A DNA stretch of 8,255 nucleotides, taken from contig JAEZHY010000275.1 of the NCBI GenBank assembly GCA_023416335.1, forward strand, positions 1 to 8,255, written 5' to 3'. This stretch comes from Pseudomonadota bacterium. Its GTDB lineage: Bacteria; Desulfobacterota; Syntrophobacteria; Syntrophobacterales; Syntrophobacteraceae. Made by a program: the position numbers and the translations under genes. This document shows, piece by piece, positions 1-6,288 of this stretch. A model generated the notes under the pieces. It was given only the letters and a program-made list of their open reading frames with translations. It did no database searches and was not told the origin of the DNA. The number at the start of each line of letters is the position of its first letter. Positions within the stretch are counted from its first letter, which is position 1.

Positions 1-91
1 GCTTTTGAGCCGGGAACCAGGGTTTTGACTTCGTCCTTCCGGCAGAAGCCGGATAAACGGTTTTTGACCCGTGCACCGGAGAAAAATGGTA

Positions 92-102
92 TTACATTGT
101 AA
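92..102. promoter_or_regulatory. Small palindrome, possible operator
   Basis: TTACA-T-TGTAA is a perfect inverted repeat with a one-base centre, in an AT-rich block about 380 bases ahead of prkA. Its form is that of a half-site pair for a dimeric regulator. No known regulator is recognised from it, and in AT-rich DNA such a short palindrome can arise by chance. Confidence 0.18.
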
Positions 103-248
103 GTATTCGATATTTATTAAAAAAACCGATACATTTACAACCCGCCAAAATGCTCCGGAATATATCGCATGATGTACCTATTCCACCAATACAGCCGTGA
201 TTACCATATTCGGAGAGAATAGCTGAACGCTCTGCTGTACCGGGGGAA

Positions 249-277
249 TTACAATGCACCTCTCAAAAGAATACTAT
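249..277 (+). promoter_or_regulatory. Weak sigma70-like promoter candidate for the prkA operon
   Basis: TTACAA at 249-254 and TACTAT at 272-277 are separated by 17 bases. They match the -35 and -10 consensus at three and four of six positions. Transcription would start near 284, giving a leader of about 200 bases before prkA. Enterobacterial yeaGH is known to respond to nitrogen and general stress sigma factors. I searched the leader by eye for a sigma54 GG-N10-GC element and found none with correct spacing. This is a low-strength guess from spacing alone. Confidence 0.22.
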
Positions 278-481
278 GAATCGGGTGTTAACATTTCGGC
301 CCCTCAAAACGATATTGGGCGCAGCGGGCTTATTCCCGCCGGCAGCGACCTCCAGCTTTTGTTTTTTTAAATCCTGGCCGGAATCTCTCCGCATTCTTCT
401 TTCACGGAAATTCAGGGTGCAACATTCAAAGAGAGATGCCGGATTTTTTTGTGCTTTTAATGAGAATTCGAAGGGGTTCGG

Positions 482-2464
482 ATGGTTCTAAAAGACAGCG
501 AAATGATGAAGTCCCTGGAAGCCCTGATCCGACAATCCGGATCGGGCAACGCATTATGGGAAGGAACTTTTAGAGAGTATCTCTCGCTGGTGGCGGAAAA
601 TCCGAAAATCTGCCAGTCAGCGCCGGCTCGTATATATGACATGGTTATGTCGAAAGGAGTAAAGGCAACATTAGAATCGGAAAAGCTGCCTCATTACGAA
701 GACTTGGTACGCTACAACTTTTTCTCGGAGGAAATCTTCGGAATCGAGGAGGCTATCCACGACCTGGTGCGTTTCTTCAGAGCGGGGGCAAACCGCACGG
801 AAACCGGCAAACGGATCCTGATCCTGGTCGGCCCGGTTTCTTCCGGGAAATCCACAATCGCAACCCTGCTTCGCGCCGGGCTCGAGAAATACGCTGCGGC
901 CATTTACGCAATCAAGGGCTGTCCCATTCATGAAGAGCCGCTTCACCTGATTCCCCGTTCGCTGCGGCCTGAGTTCGAGAAACTGCTCGGGGTAAAAATA
1001 GAGGGCGACCTGTGTCCCGTGTGCAAGTGCAGGCTGGAAGAGGATTCCCAGTGCAGGGACCTGGTGGGTCAGTACAGCTGGGACAACATGCCCATAGTCC
1101 AGATCCAGCTCAGCGAGCGCGACCGCATCGGGATCGGTACCTTCCAGCCTTCCGACCCGAAAAACCAGGACATCTCGGAGCTGATCGGCCACGTGGACCT
1201 CGGCAAGATAACGAAATTCGGGGAAGCACATCCGCTCGGCTACAAGTTCGACGGGGAGATTGAAATCGCGAACCGGGGTCTCATCGAATACATCGAGATT
1301 CTGAAATGCGACATCAAATTCCACTACGTCCTGATCACGGTTGCCCAGGAACAGCTGATCAAGGCGCCCGGCTTCCCGCAGATCTATATCGATTCCGTCA
1401 TCCTCAGCCACACCAACCAGACCGAGTTCGACAAATTCAAGGCCAACAAGGAAAACGAAGCCCTCCACGACAGGATGTATCCCATCTACGTTCCCTACAA
1501 TCTGAGAATCCGGGACGAAGTTTCCATCTACAAAAAGCTGACCTCAAGGAGCGAGTTCCACGACAAGGTCCACATCGCACCGCTTACATTCGACACGGCT
1601 GCAACCTTCGCGATCCTGACGCGCCTCACTCCCTCCGGTCTATGCACGGAACTGATCAAGAAGGCGAAGTATTACGACGGCCAGGTGATCATGGAAAAGG
1701 AGAAGGACCCGGTAAATGTGAAGAGGATGCGCCTCGAAGGGCGTGAGAAGGGTGAAGGCATGAGCGGTATAAGCCCGAGGTTCGTCATGAACGCGCTCAA
1801 CATTGCTCTCGGAGCTGCACTGGAAGGAACCGGCTGTGTCAACCCCGTGGACATCATTCGGGCCCTCAGGCACCAGTTTGAACACCACATCGGCTTTTCG
1901 GAAGAGGAAAAGAGCAGGTACCTCGAACTCCTGACCGGGGACAAGGGAAGCACGCTTTCCGAGTTCCGGTCGGAGGCCAAAAGAGAAGTGAACAGGGCTT
2001 TCCTGTTCGCCTACGAAGACCAGGCGCAGGCCCTTTTTGAAAATTACATGCGCAACGCCACCGCTTTCTGTCTGAAAAGAAAGATAACCGACCGTGTGAC
2101 CCAGGAAGAAATGGATCCGGACGAAAAGCTGATGCGGTCCATAGAAGAGATGATCGGCATTTCGGAAATTGCCAAGCGGGAGTTCCGGCAGGGTCTTTTT
2201 GTGTTCAAGTCCGATGCCGTGGACCGGGGCGACGAGTTCAGTTTCAAGACGTATATGCCGCTTCAGGAAGCGATCGAGAAGAAGCTGATGGCCGACCTCA
2301 AAAACATCGTCTCACTGACGCTCGCGGACAAAAACGTCAAGGACCCGAAGACCCTGAAACGCAAAGAGGATGCTGTTTCGAAGCTGCTCGAAAAAGGGTA
2401 CTGCCCTGTTTGCGCAAACAATCTCCTCCATTTCGTCGGAGAAATCCTCAGAAAGGAGGAGTAG
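482..2464 (+). CDS. prkA: PrkA family AAA+ serine protein kinase
   Basis: A 660-residue cytoplasmic protein, close to the family's usual 630-645. The N-terminal half is a AAA+ ATPase core with a Walker A loop, GPVSSGKST, at residues 117-125. It is followed by PrkA-typical stretches: AIKGCPIHEEPLHLIP at about 143-158, GTFQPSDPKNQDISELIG near 219-236, and NKENEALHDR at about 322-331. The C-terminal half carries MDPDEKLMRSIEEMIGIS (544-561), the region usually named the PrkA kinase domain. The family is reported to phosphorylate protein substrates under stress or in sporulation, though AAA+ activity may be its main role. By remembered sequence it is closer to Bacillus PrkA than to E. coli YeaG. 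Two CPVC motifs (178-181 and 641-644) could bind metal. The start at 482 is set by AAGGGG at 471-476, five bases upstream; an internal Met pair at residues 8-9 lacks such a site. It is the first gene of an operon with yeaH four bases downstream. Confidence 0.95.
   Translation: MVLKDSEMMKSLEALIRQSGSGNALWEGTFREYLSLVAENPKICQSAPARIYDMVMSKGVKATLESEKLPHYEDLVRYNFFSEEIFGIEEAIHDLVRFFRAGANRTETGKRILILVGPVSSGKSTIATLLRAGLEKYAAAIYAIKGCPIHEEPLHLIPRSLRPEFEKLLGVKIEGDLCPVCKCRLEEDSQCRDLVGQYSWDNMPIVQIQLSERDRIGIGTFQPSDPKNQDISELIGHVDLGKITKFGEAHPLGYKFDGEIEIANRGLIEYIEILKCDIKFHYVLITVAQEQLIKAPGFPQIYIDSVILSHTNQTEFDKFKANKENEALHDRMYPIYVPYNLRIRDEVSIYKKLTSRSEFHDKVHIAPLTFDTAATFAILTRLTPSGLCTELIKKAKYYDGQVIMEKEKDPVNVKRMRLEGREKGEGMSGISPRFVMNALNIALGAALEGTGCVNPVDIIRALRHQFEHHIGFSEEEKSRYLELLTGDKGSTLSEFRSEAKREVNRAFLFAYEDQAQALFENYMRNATAFCLKRKITDRVTQEEMDPDEKLMRSIEEMIGISEIAKREFRQGLFVFKSDAVDRGDEFSFKTYMPLQEAIEKKLMADLKNIVSLTLADKNVKDPKTLKRKEDAVSKLLEKGYCPVCANNLLHFVGEILRKEE
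2453..2459 (+). promoter_or_regulatory. Ribosome binding site fixing the yeaH start
   Basis: AAGGAGG lies inside the last codons of prkA, nine bases before the ATG at 2469. The yeaH frame is open upstream to an ATG at 2370, but that would overlap prkA by 95 bases, has no such site, and adds 33 residues unlike the family. This site therefore sets the start at 2469. Confidence 0.85.
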
Positions 2465-2468
2465 CCGA

Positions 2469-3779
2469 ATGGCCGTACTGAAGCCGGATTACGACTCGAG
2501 TCCCAGGGGCGTCACCGATGCCGCCAGGCACCGGGAGAAGATCAAGGAAGCAATCAAGCGCAACCTGCCGGACATCATAAGCGATCAGGCGATCATTACG
2601 CACAGTGGGGACCAAATCGTACGGGTGCCTATCCGCGGAATTAAGAGCTACAGGTTCATTCACAGGCAGGCGGATGGGGCAAGGGGAGGTTTCGGGAGCG
2701 GTGAATCGGAAGAAGGCAAAGTAATAGGACAGCGTCCGAAACCCGGAAACGGCAAGCCGGGCAGGCCCGGCGAAACGCCCGGAGAAGACTACCTGGAGAC
2801 GGAAATCGAAATCGCGGAACTGATCGGGATGATGCTCGAAGACCTCGGCCTTCCAAACTTGCAGCAGAAGGAAATCCGGGAATCGGTGATCCCGATGGGC
2901 TGGAAATACGACTCAATCGAAAAGCACGGTATTCGGCCGCGCCTCGACAAAAAGCGGACCCTGAGGGAGGCAATAAAACGGACGGAAGCGCTGGTGCAGT
3001 TTCTGACGATCACTTCCGGCAAAAGTGAGGAGGAGTGCCGGGTTGCCCTGGATGCGGCCGAAGGCGATGCCTCTGAGGCGTTAAGGCTCCTTGCCGCAGG
3101 GATCGGGAGGGTGCGGAACACCGACTCCATATACCTCGATACCTCCGATCTGCGTTTCCGTACGATAACCGAAGATACCGAATACCAGTCGAACGCCGTC
3201 GTTCTGGCGATGATGGACGTCTCCGGCAGCATGGGGATTATGAAAAAATACCTTGCGCGCTCCTTTTTCTTCTGGATGGCCGCATTCCTGAAGGTCATCT
3301 ACAAACGCGTCGAGATCCGGTTCATAGCGCACACGACGGAAGCCAAACTGGTGGACGAGTATGAGTTCTTTCACCGGGGCGAATCCGGCGGGACCTCGTG
3401 CCACTCGGCTTATGAACTGGCAACGGAACTGATTGATACCGAATACCCCACGAGCAAATGGAATGTCTATCCTTTTCACTTTTCCGACGGGGAGGATTGG
3501 GATGTGAACCGGACCATCAGCGCCCTTGGAAAGATGCTCGATCGGGGGGTGGCCAACTTCGGATACGGTGAAATACAGGCCGAGCACGGAACATCCGTCC
3601 TGATGGACGCCTACAGGAAGAGAATCCCGCTCGAAAGAAACGCTCTCGAAACCCTTTCCTACTACGAGGGCACATGGGGGCGCTCTCCCATTCTGGGTGT
3701 GGTCATAAAGGACAAGTCCGATATCTATCCGGCATTGCGGGTTTTTCTCCATTCGGGAAAATCCGGGCATGGAGGCTGA
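2469..3779 (+). CDS. yeaH: YeaH/YhbH family protein (DUF444, vWA-like)
   Basis: A 436-residue soluble protein; relatives are about 390 (Bacillus YhbH) to 427 residues (E. coli YeaH). The N-terminal part has the basic, helical family start (HREKIKEAIKRNLPDII at about 21-37) and a Gly-rich low-complexity linker at about 69-106. The conserved LEDLGLPNLQQKE follows at 123-135. The C-terminal half is a von Willebrand A-like fold with metal-site residues: DVSGSMG at 250-256 (D250, S252, S254), GGTS at 307-310 (T309) and FSDGED at 338-343 (D340). Residues about 183-213 form an insert relative to Bacillus YhbH that resembles a UBA or EF-Ts N-terminal three-helix domain. The molecular role is unknown; constant linkage to prkA and spoVR suggests an adaptor or partner in their complex. 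The start four bases after the prkA stop implies translational coupling. Confidence 0.93.
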   Translation: MAVLKPDYDSSPRGVTDAARHREKIKEAIKRNLPDIISDQAIITHSGDQIVRVPIRGIKSYRFIHRQADGARGGFGSGESEEGKVIGQRPKPGNGKPGRPGETPGEDYLETEIEIAELIGMMLEDLGLPNLQQKEIRESVIPMGWKYDSIEKHGIRPRLDKKRTLREAIKRTEALVQFLTITSGKSEEECRVALDAAEGDASEALRLLAAGIGRVRNTDSIYLDTSDLRFRTITEDTEYQSNAVVLAMMDVSGSMGIMKKYLARSFFFWMAAFLKVIYKRVEIRFIAHTTEAKLVDEYEFFHRGESGGTSCHSAYELATELIDTEYPTSKWNVYPFHFSDGEDWDVNRTISALGKMLDRGVANFGYGEIQAEHGTSVLMDAYRKRIPLERNALETLSYYEGTWGRSPILGVVIKDKSDIYPALRVFLHSGKSGHGG

Positions 3780-3790
3780 TGCATTAGATG
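3771..3790 (+). promoter_or_regulatory. Unusual start region of the spoVR gene
   Basis: GGAGG at 3771-3775 lies inside the last codons of yeaH, twelve bases before the spoVR ATG at 3788, which is long spacing. Between them the yeaH stop overlaps an ATG (TGATG, 3777-3781). That ATG opens a two-codon frame, ATG CAT TAG at 3779-3787, which ends exactly where the spoVR ATG begins. Terminating ribosomes could re-initiate here. The arrangement is seen directly; a coupling role is inference. Confidence 0.4.
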
Positions 3791-5275
3791 AACAGTGTCG
3801 ATCTCAGGAAACTGAACGAAGCGGATAAGCTCATACGGGAAATCGCGGCCGAATTCGGACTCGATTTCCTGCCGCAGGAGTTCGATGTCGTTCCGGCGCA
3901 AAAGATGCTCAAAATATTGGCTTACCGTCTTCCCGTCAATTATTCGCATTGGAGTTTCGGGCGGGACTACGAAATAGAACGCACCAAGTTCGAACACGGG
4001 TTCTCGGTCCCCTATGAAGTGGTTTTCAACAGCGATCCCGCACGCGCCTACCTGATGGAGACCAACCCGCTCCCGATCCAGATCCTCGTTATGGCCCACG
4101 TCTACGCGCATAACGATTTCATGAAGAACAACCGGCACTTCCAGATCACCCGGCGAGACATGATATCCTCGGCTTCGGAGGCCGCGCAGCGTTTTCGTGC
4201 CTATGAAGAAGACTACGGAAGGGAAGCGGTCGAGCAACTGGTAGATGCCGCTATGGCGATCGAGTGGAACATAGACCCGGACGAACTGCTAAGTCCGGAA
4301 TCCGAGGAGCAGGCTCGCGACAGGCTGTACGGATGGTCGAAAACCGTGCCCTCGGGCGGAGGCTTCGACGATCTCCTCCCTTCGAAGAGGACCTATGCTC
4401 CCGCGGAAAAGCGGGCCTTGCGAAGGAAAACGCCCCCGGAACCGACGATCGACGTATTCAAATACATCATGGAGAATTCTCCGCGCAGGCTTCAGGAGTG
4501 GGAAAAAGACATCCTCTCGGTGGTACGAAACCAGGCGCTTTATTTCATGCCCTACAGGCGCACGAAGATAATGAACGAGGGCTGGGCTACCTTCTGGCAT
4601 GAAAAGATCATGAGCCGGCTTTTTGCCGTCAAGTTTCTCACCCCTGAGGAACATGGTTACTACAACCTCTACAATGCGAGAGTGAAGGCCCACAATCCGC
4701 GCTCGCTGAACCCGTACCTTCTCGGGAACGCCCTGTTTGCCTCCATTGAAATGAGGTGGAATACCGGCCGGTTCGGACCGGAATACGAAGCCTGCTCCGA
4801 TGCCGTGGAGAAGGCGAACTGGGACCTGGGCCTCAACAAGGGGCGGGAAAAAATTATGGAAGTGCGGCGTACGCACATGGACTGGTTTTTTATCGAAGAA
4901 TTCCTGAACCGGGAAGTGGTCGATGATCTCGAACTATATATCTACCAGGAGACGGACAAAGCCACACACATCGACCTGGAAGTCAAGGAAACCGACTGGA
5001 GGAAGGTCAAACGAATCCTTGTGCAGAGCCTCATGAACTGGGGGATTCCCCGGATTCTGGTTGTCGACGGGAACTACCACAACAGCCTGCAGCTCTATTT
5101 GAGACACGAATTCGAAGGCCTGCCCCTGGACGACGAATACTGCCGCAAGACCCTGGAGCATATCTACTTCCTGTGGGGACGCCCCGTTTTCCTCGAGACC
5201 CGCAACCTGAACAATACGGACCGTCTGATCTATTACATCGATCAGAACGGAATTCGGGCCAGGCTGGAAGATTAG
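3788..5275 (+). CDS. spoVR: SpoVR/YcgB family protein
   Basis: A 495-residue cytoplasmic protein, within the family range (about 468 in Bacillus SpoVR, 510 in E. coli YcgB). Family hallmarks are a His-rich motif, MAHVYAHNDFMKNN, at 102-115, and the signature MNEGWATFWHEKIM at 262-275, where E264 and H271 are the likely functional residues. ALRRKTPPEP near 210-219 marks a linker. The C-terminal domain (about 395-490) includes RILVVDGNYHNSLQLYLRHEFEG at about 422-444 and ends in the usual short basic/acidic tail. SpoVR is needed for normal spore cortex formation in Bacillus, but the family is widespread in non-sporulating bacteria, where it is tied to stress and biofilm phenotypes. Its biochemistry is unsettled. 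It follows yeaH by eight bases as the last gene of the operon, and its stop codon is followed almost at once by a heptamer repeat array. Confidence 0.94.
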   Translation: MNSVDLRKLNEADKLIREIAAEFGLDFLPQEFDVVPAQKMLKILAYRLPVNYSHWSFGRDYEIERTKFEHGFSVPYEVVFNSDPARAYLMETNPLPIQILVMAHVYAHNDFMKNNRHFQITRRDMISSASEAAQRFRAYEEDYGREAVEQLVDAAMAIEWNIDPDELLSPESEEQARDRLYGWSKTVPSGGGFDDLLPSKRTYAPAEKRALRRKTPPEPTIDVFKYIMENSPRRLQEWEKDILSVVRNQALYFMPYRRTKIMNEGWATFWHEKIMSRLFAVKFLTPEEHGYYNLYNARVKAHNPRSLNPYLLGNALFASIEMRWNTGRFGPEYEACSDAVEKANWDLGLNKGREKIMEVRRTHMDWFFIEEFLNREVVDDLELYIYQETDKATHIDLEVKETDWRKVKRILVQSLMNWGIPRILVVDGNYHNSLQLYLRHEFEGLPLDDEYCRKTLEHIYFLWGRPVFLETRNLNNTDRLIYYIDQNGIRARLED

Positions 5276-5311
5276 AGTGAAACAGTGAACTGTGAGCAGT
5301 GAGCTGAAAAA
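5274..5311 (+). repeat. Heptamer (nnAGTGA) repeat array behind spoVR
   Basis: Starting at the spoVR stop, the sequence runs in imperfect 7-base units ending in GTGA: acagtga, actgtga, gcagtga, then gctgaaaaa. Its last 13 bases, GTGAGCTGAAAAA (5299-5311), recur exactly behind the aminotransferase at 7729-7741. TGA triplets occur at 5278, 5286, 5293, 5300 and 5305 and cover all three frames. Arrays of this type resemble the short tandem heptamers known from intergenic DNA of cyanobacteria and some other bacteria. Confidence 0.6.
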
Positions 5312-5461
5312 GAAAATCCGGAGTCTTTAATTCCGGCCGCGGTTTGAATGAGGATTAAACTTGAAGTGCGGCAGCCGTGTAGGGTCAATGTTATTGCTTT
5401 AAGGAAATACGCCGCTGGTTCCCAAGGTCCGCCTCATATGCGTCAATTTAAGCCAACCGCT

Positions 5462-5486
5462 GGTTCCCAAGCTCTGCTTGGGAACC
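5462..5486. repeat. Left GGTTCCCAAGC hairpin of copy A
   Basis: A perfect 11 bp stem, GGTTCCCAAGC with GCTTGGGAACC, closes a three-base loop, tct. As RNA or single-stranded DNA this would be very stable. The same hairpin occurs unchanged at 7963-7987 in copy B. Confidence 0.85.
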
Positions 5487-5675
5487 CCCATTAGAGAAGC
5501 TCCTGCTTCCTCTCACAAAAGCCGCGCCTGTCATTCAGCTTTCACCTTCCCGACAGAATTGCGAATTGATTTCGGTGAATTAGATTTGCTTGCCGCCTGG
5601 TTGAGACGGCGATCCGCGGGAAAATGACGGGGTGGACGGGGGCCGTTGCGGGCAATTCATCGCTCCGGGGGCCAG

Positions 5676-5700
5676 GGTTCCCAAGCAGAGCTTGGGAACC
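5676..5700. repeat. Right GGTTCCCAAGC hairpin of copy A (inverted)
   Basis: The same perfect 11 bp stem as at 5462-5486, but with the complementary loop aga and flanked by AGCG instead of CGCT. It is therefore the reverse complement of the left hairpin and part of a long terminal inverted repeat of the element. Confidence 0.85.
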
Positions 5701-5943
5701 AGCGAATAGGAGGAGTCCTCTACTAAGTTGACGCCAATGAGGTCCGCCTTGGGAACCCTGCCCCGGCAGGCCGGGTAGTATCCGGTACGTGCTGTGCCGC
5801 TCAGGGCAACTCTATCGCAGCCTCTGCGCTTCGCACCCGGAAACAATCACGGCCAAGCTGATCCGCACAACTGTCAAATTTGTGCTATTTGTCCGCCGGT
5901 CTGCCGGATTCGCTTTTGAGGCCCCGTCCGGCGATTCCGATGT

Positions 5944-5957
5944 TCCGTGATCACGGA
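5944..5957. promoter_or_regulatory. Perfect 14 bp palindrome TCCGTGATCACGGA
   Basis: TCCGTGA and TCACGGA abut with no spacer, as a protein dimer site would. It lies about 330 bases before the aminotransferase start, outside the MITE-like element, in otherwise unremarkable DNA. With GCCCCGTC to its left (5921-5928) and GACGGGC to its right (5959-5965) it can also fold into a longer imperfect hairpin. The function is unknown. Confidence 0.35.
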
Positions 5958-5965
5958 TGACGGGC

Positions 5966-5995
5966 GGTGGGCACGATAATGCCCGTGCCTTCACC
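5966..5995. repeat. Bulged hairpin
   Basis: GGTG-GGCACG (5966-5975) pairs with CGTGCC-tt-CACC (5984-5995), a ten-pair stem with a two-base bulge and an eight-base loop. It lacks a T run on either side, so it is not a standard terminator. It merges on the right with the inverted heptamer array. Confidence 0.4.
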
Positions 5996-6018
5996 ATACC
6001 TCGCTCGCCGTTCACTTT
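5991..6018 (-). repeat. Inverted heptamer array upstream of the aminotransferase
   Basis: Read on the minus strand, this is four contiguous 7-base units: aaagtga, acggcga, gcgaggt and atggtga. They match the nnAGTGA pattern found behind spoVR and behind the aminotransferase (whose array includes acggtga). The array is more decayed than the others and points the opposite way, with no gene on that strand to follow. It may be the remnant of a lost gene end or a transposed array. Confidence 0.4.
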
Positions 6019-6229
6019 TCTGAAAAGTCTCTCTATTGTGACCGCTTATACGATCTTGGATCAGAAGGCTCATATTAAAGCAGGTGCCGGGAACCAAGAC
6101 CCGCTTGGACGCCGTAAATGCTTTCTGCGTCTAACCTCCAGCCCGATTTGTTTTTCCCTCTTTGCGAAACTCCCGTAAAAATGTATCTTCCCCCTGTTTC
6201 CATGCACCCTTTGCATTCGTGTGAAGATT

Positions 6230-6260
6230 ATTCCGGACTGTAAAAGCATTCCGGATACTG
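6230..6260 (+). promoter_or_regulatory. TTCCGGA direct repeat before the aminotransferase
   Basis: ATTCCGGACTG at 6230-6240 recurs as ATTCCGGATACTG at 6248-6260, with starts 18 bases apart, and the second ends 28 bases before the ATG. TCCGGA is itself palindromic. The spacing of nearly two helical turns would place two sites on nearly the same face of DNA, which suits an operator. I find no good -35/-10 pair around it. Confidence 0.25.
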
Positions 6261-6288
6261 ACTTCAGCTTTTGAGGACTTCTACCTAT

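Larger units (their letters stand above)
1..481. other. Intergenic leader upstream of prkA
   Basis: No convincing gene lies in this stretch. It begins with a short GC hairpin, TCCGGC-agaa-GCCGGA at 38-53, followed seven bases later by a run of T. This could be the end of an upstream transcript, but the T run is too far from the stem for a standard terminator. An AT-rich block follows at about 80-140, then a small inverted repeat TATTC-ggaga-GAATA at 207-221. A possible 71-residue reading frame at 276-491 overlaps the start of prkA by ten bases and has no family features, so I do not call it. The leader is long for a simple promoter and may carry regulation of the operon. Confidence 0.6.
5411..5758. 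mobile_element. MITE-like palindromic repeat element, copy A
   Basis: A non-coding element with nested inverted repeats. A core bounded by CGTCAATTTAAG (5441-5452) and its imperfect inverse ending TTGACG (5722-5733) contains two GGTTCCCAAGC hairpins in opposite orientation. Outside this core, GGTTCCCAAGG (5417-5427) pairs with CCTTGGGAACC (5747-5757), so the two flanks of the core also match each other in reverse complement at 23 of 32 positions. A second copy in the same orientation lies 2,501 bases downstream; blocks of up to 49 bases (starting GAAGCTCCTGCTTCC) are identical between copies. No transposase is encoded, so it would depend on an enzyme elsewhere. Whether the unit is a true MITE or a stack of extragenic palindromes is not decided by this window. 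Confidence 0.65.
5276..6288. other. Gene-free, repeat-rich interval
   Basis: About one kilobase separates spoVR from the aminotransferase. The reading frames here are short, unlike known proteins and often pass through repeats. The contents, in order, are a heptamer array just after the spoVR stop, a weak CCGGA/TCCGG hairpin at 5318-5336, the MITE-like copy A, a compact GC palindrome CCTGCC-CC-GGCAGG at 5757-5770, a perfect 14 bp palindrome, a bulged hairpin, an inverted heptamer array, and a TTCCGGA direct repeat close to the aminotransferase start. I see no clear rho-independent terminator with a U tract. Confidence 0.65.

Noticed and set aside
373..395. Sigma54 promoter (GG-N10-GC) before prkA
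   Set aside because: The best candidate, around CCGGAATCTCTCCGCA, has nine instead of ten bases between GG and GC and poor flanking matches.
276..491. 71-residue reading frame ahead of prkA
   Set aside because: It overlaps the prkA start, has no recognised domain, a poor ribosome site and an irregular composition; it looks like an open frame in the leader.
671..1468. Long minus-strand frame inside prkA
   Set aside because: It is antisense to a clearly conserved gene and arises from codon bias; its translation shows no family motif. The same holds for the minus-strand frames within yeaH, spoVR and the aminotransferase.
2370..2468. Longer N-terminus for the YeaH protein
   Set aside because: It would overlap prkA by 95 bases, and the strong AAGGAGG site at 2453-2459 points to the ATG at 2469.
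5318..5336. CCGGA/TCCGG stem after spoVR as a terminator
   Set aside because: The stem has five pairs with a nine-base loop and no T run follows, so it is too weak to call.
5580..5846. 88-residue minus-strand frame in copy A
   Set aside because: It crosses the right end of the repeat element and is not kept as a frame in copy B, so it is not a coding part of the element.
5957..6178. 73-residue frame in the intergenic region
   Set aside because: It runs through a hairpin and the inverted heptamer array, lacks a ribosome site and resembles no known protein.
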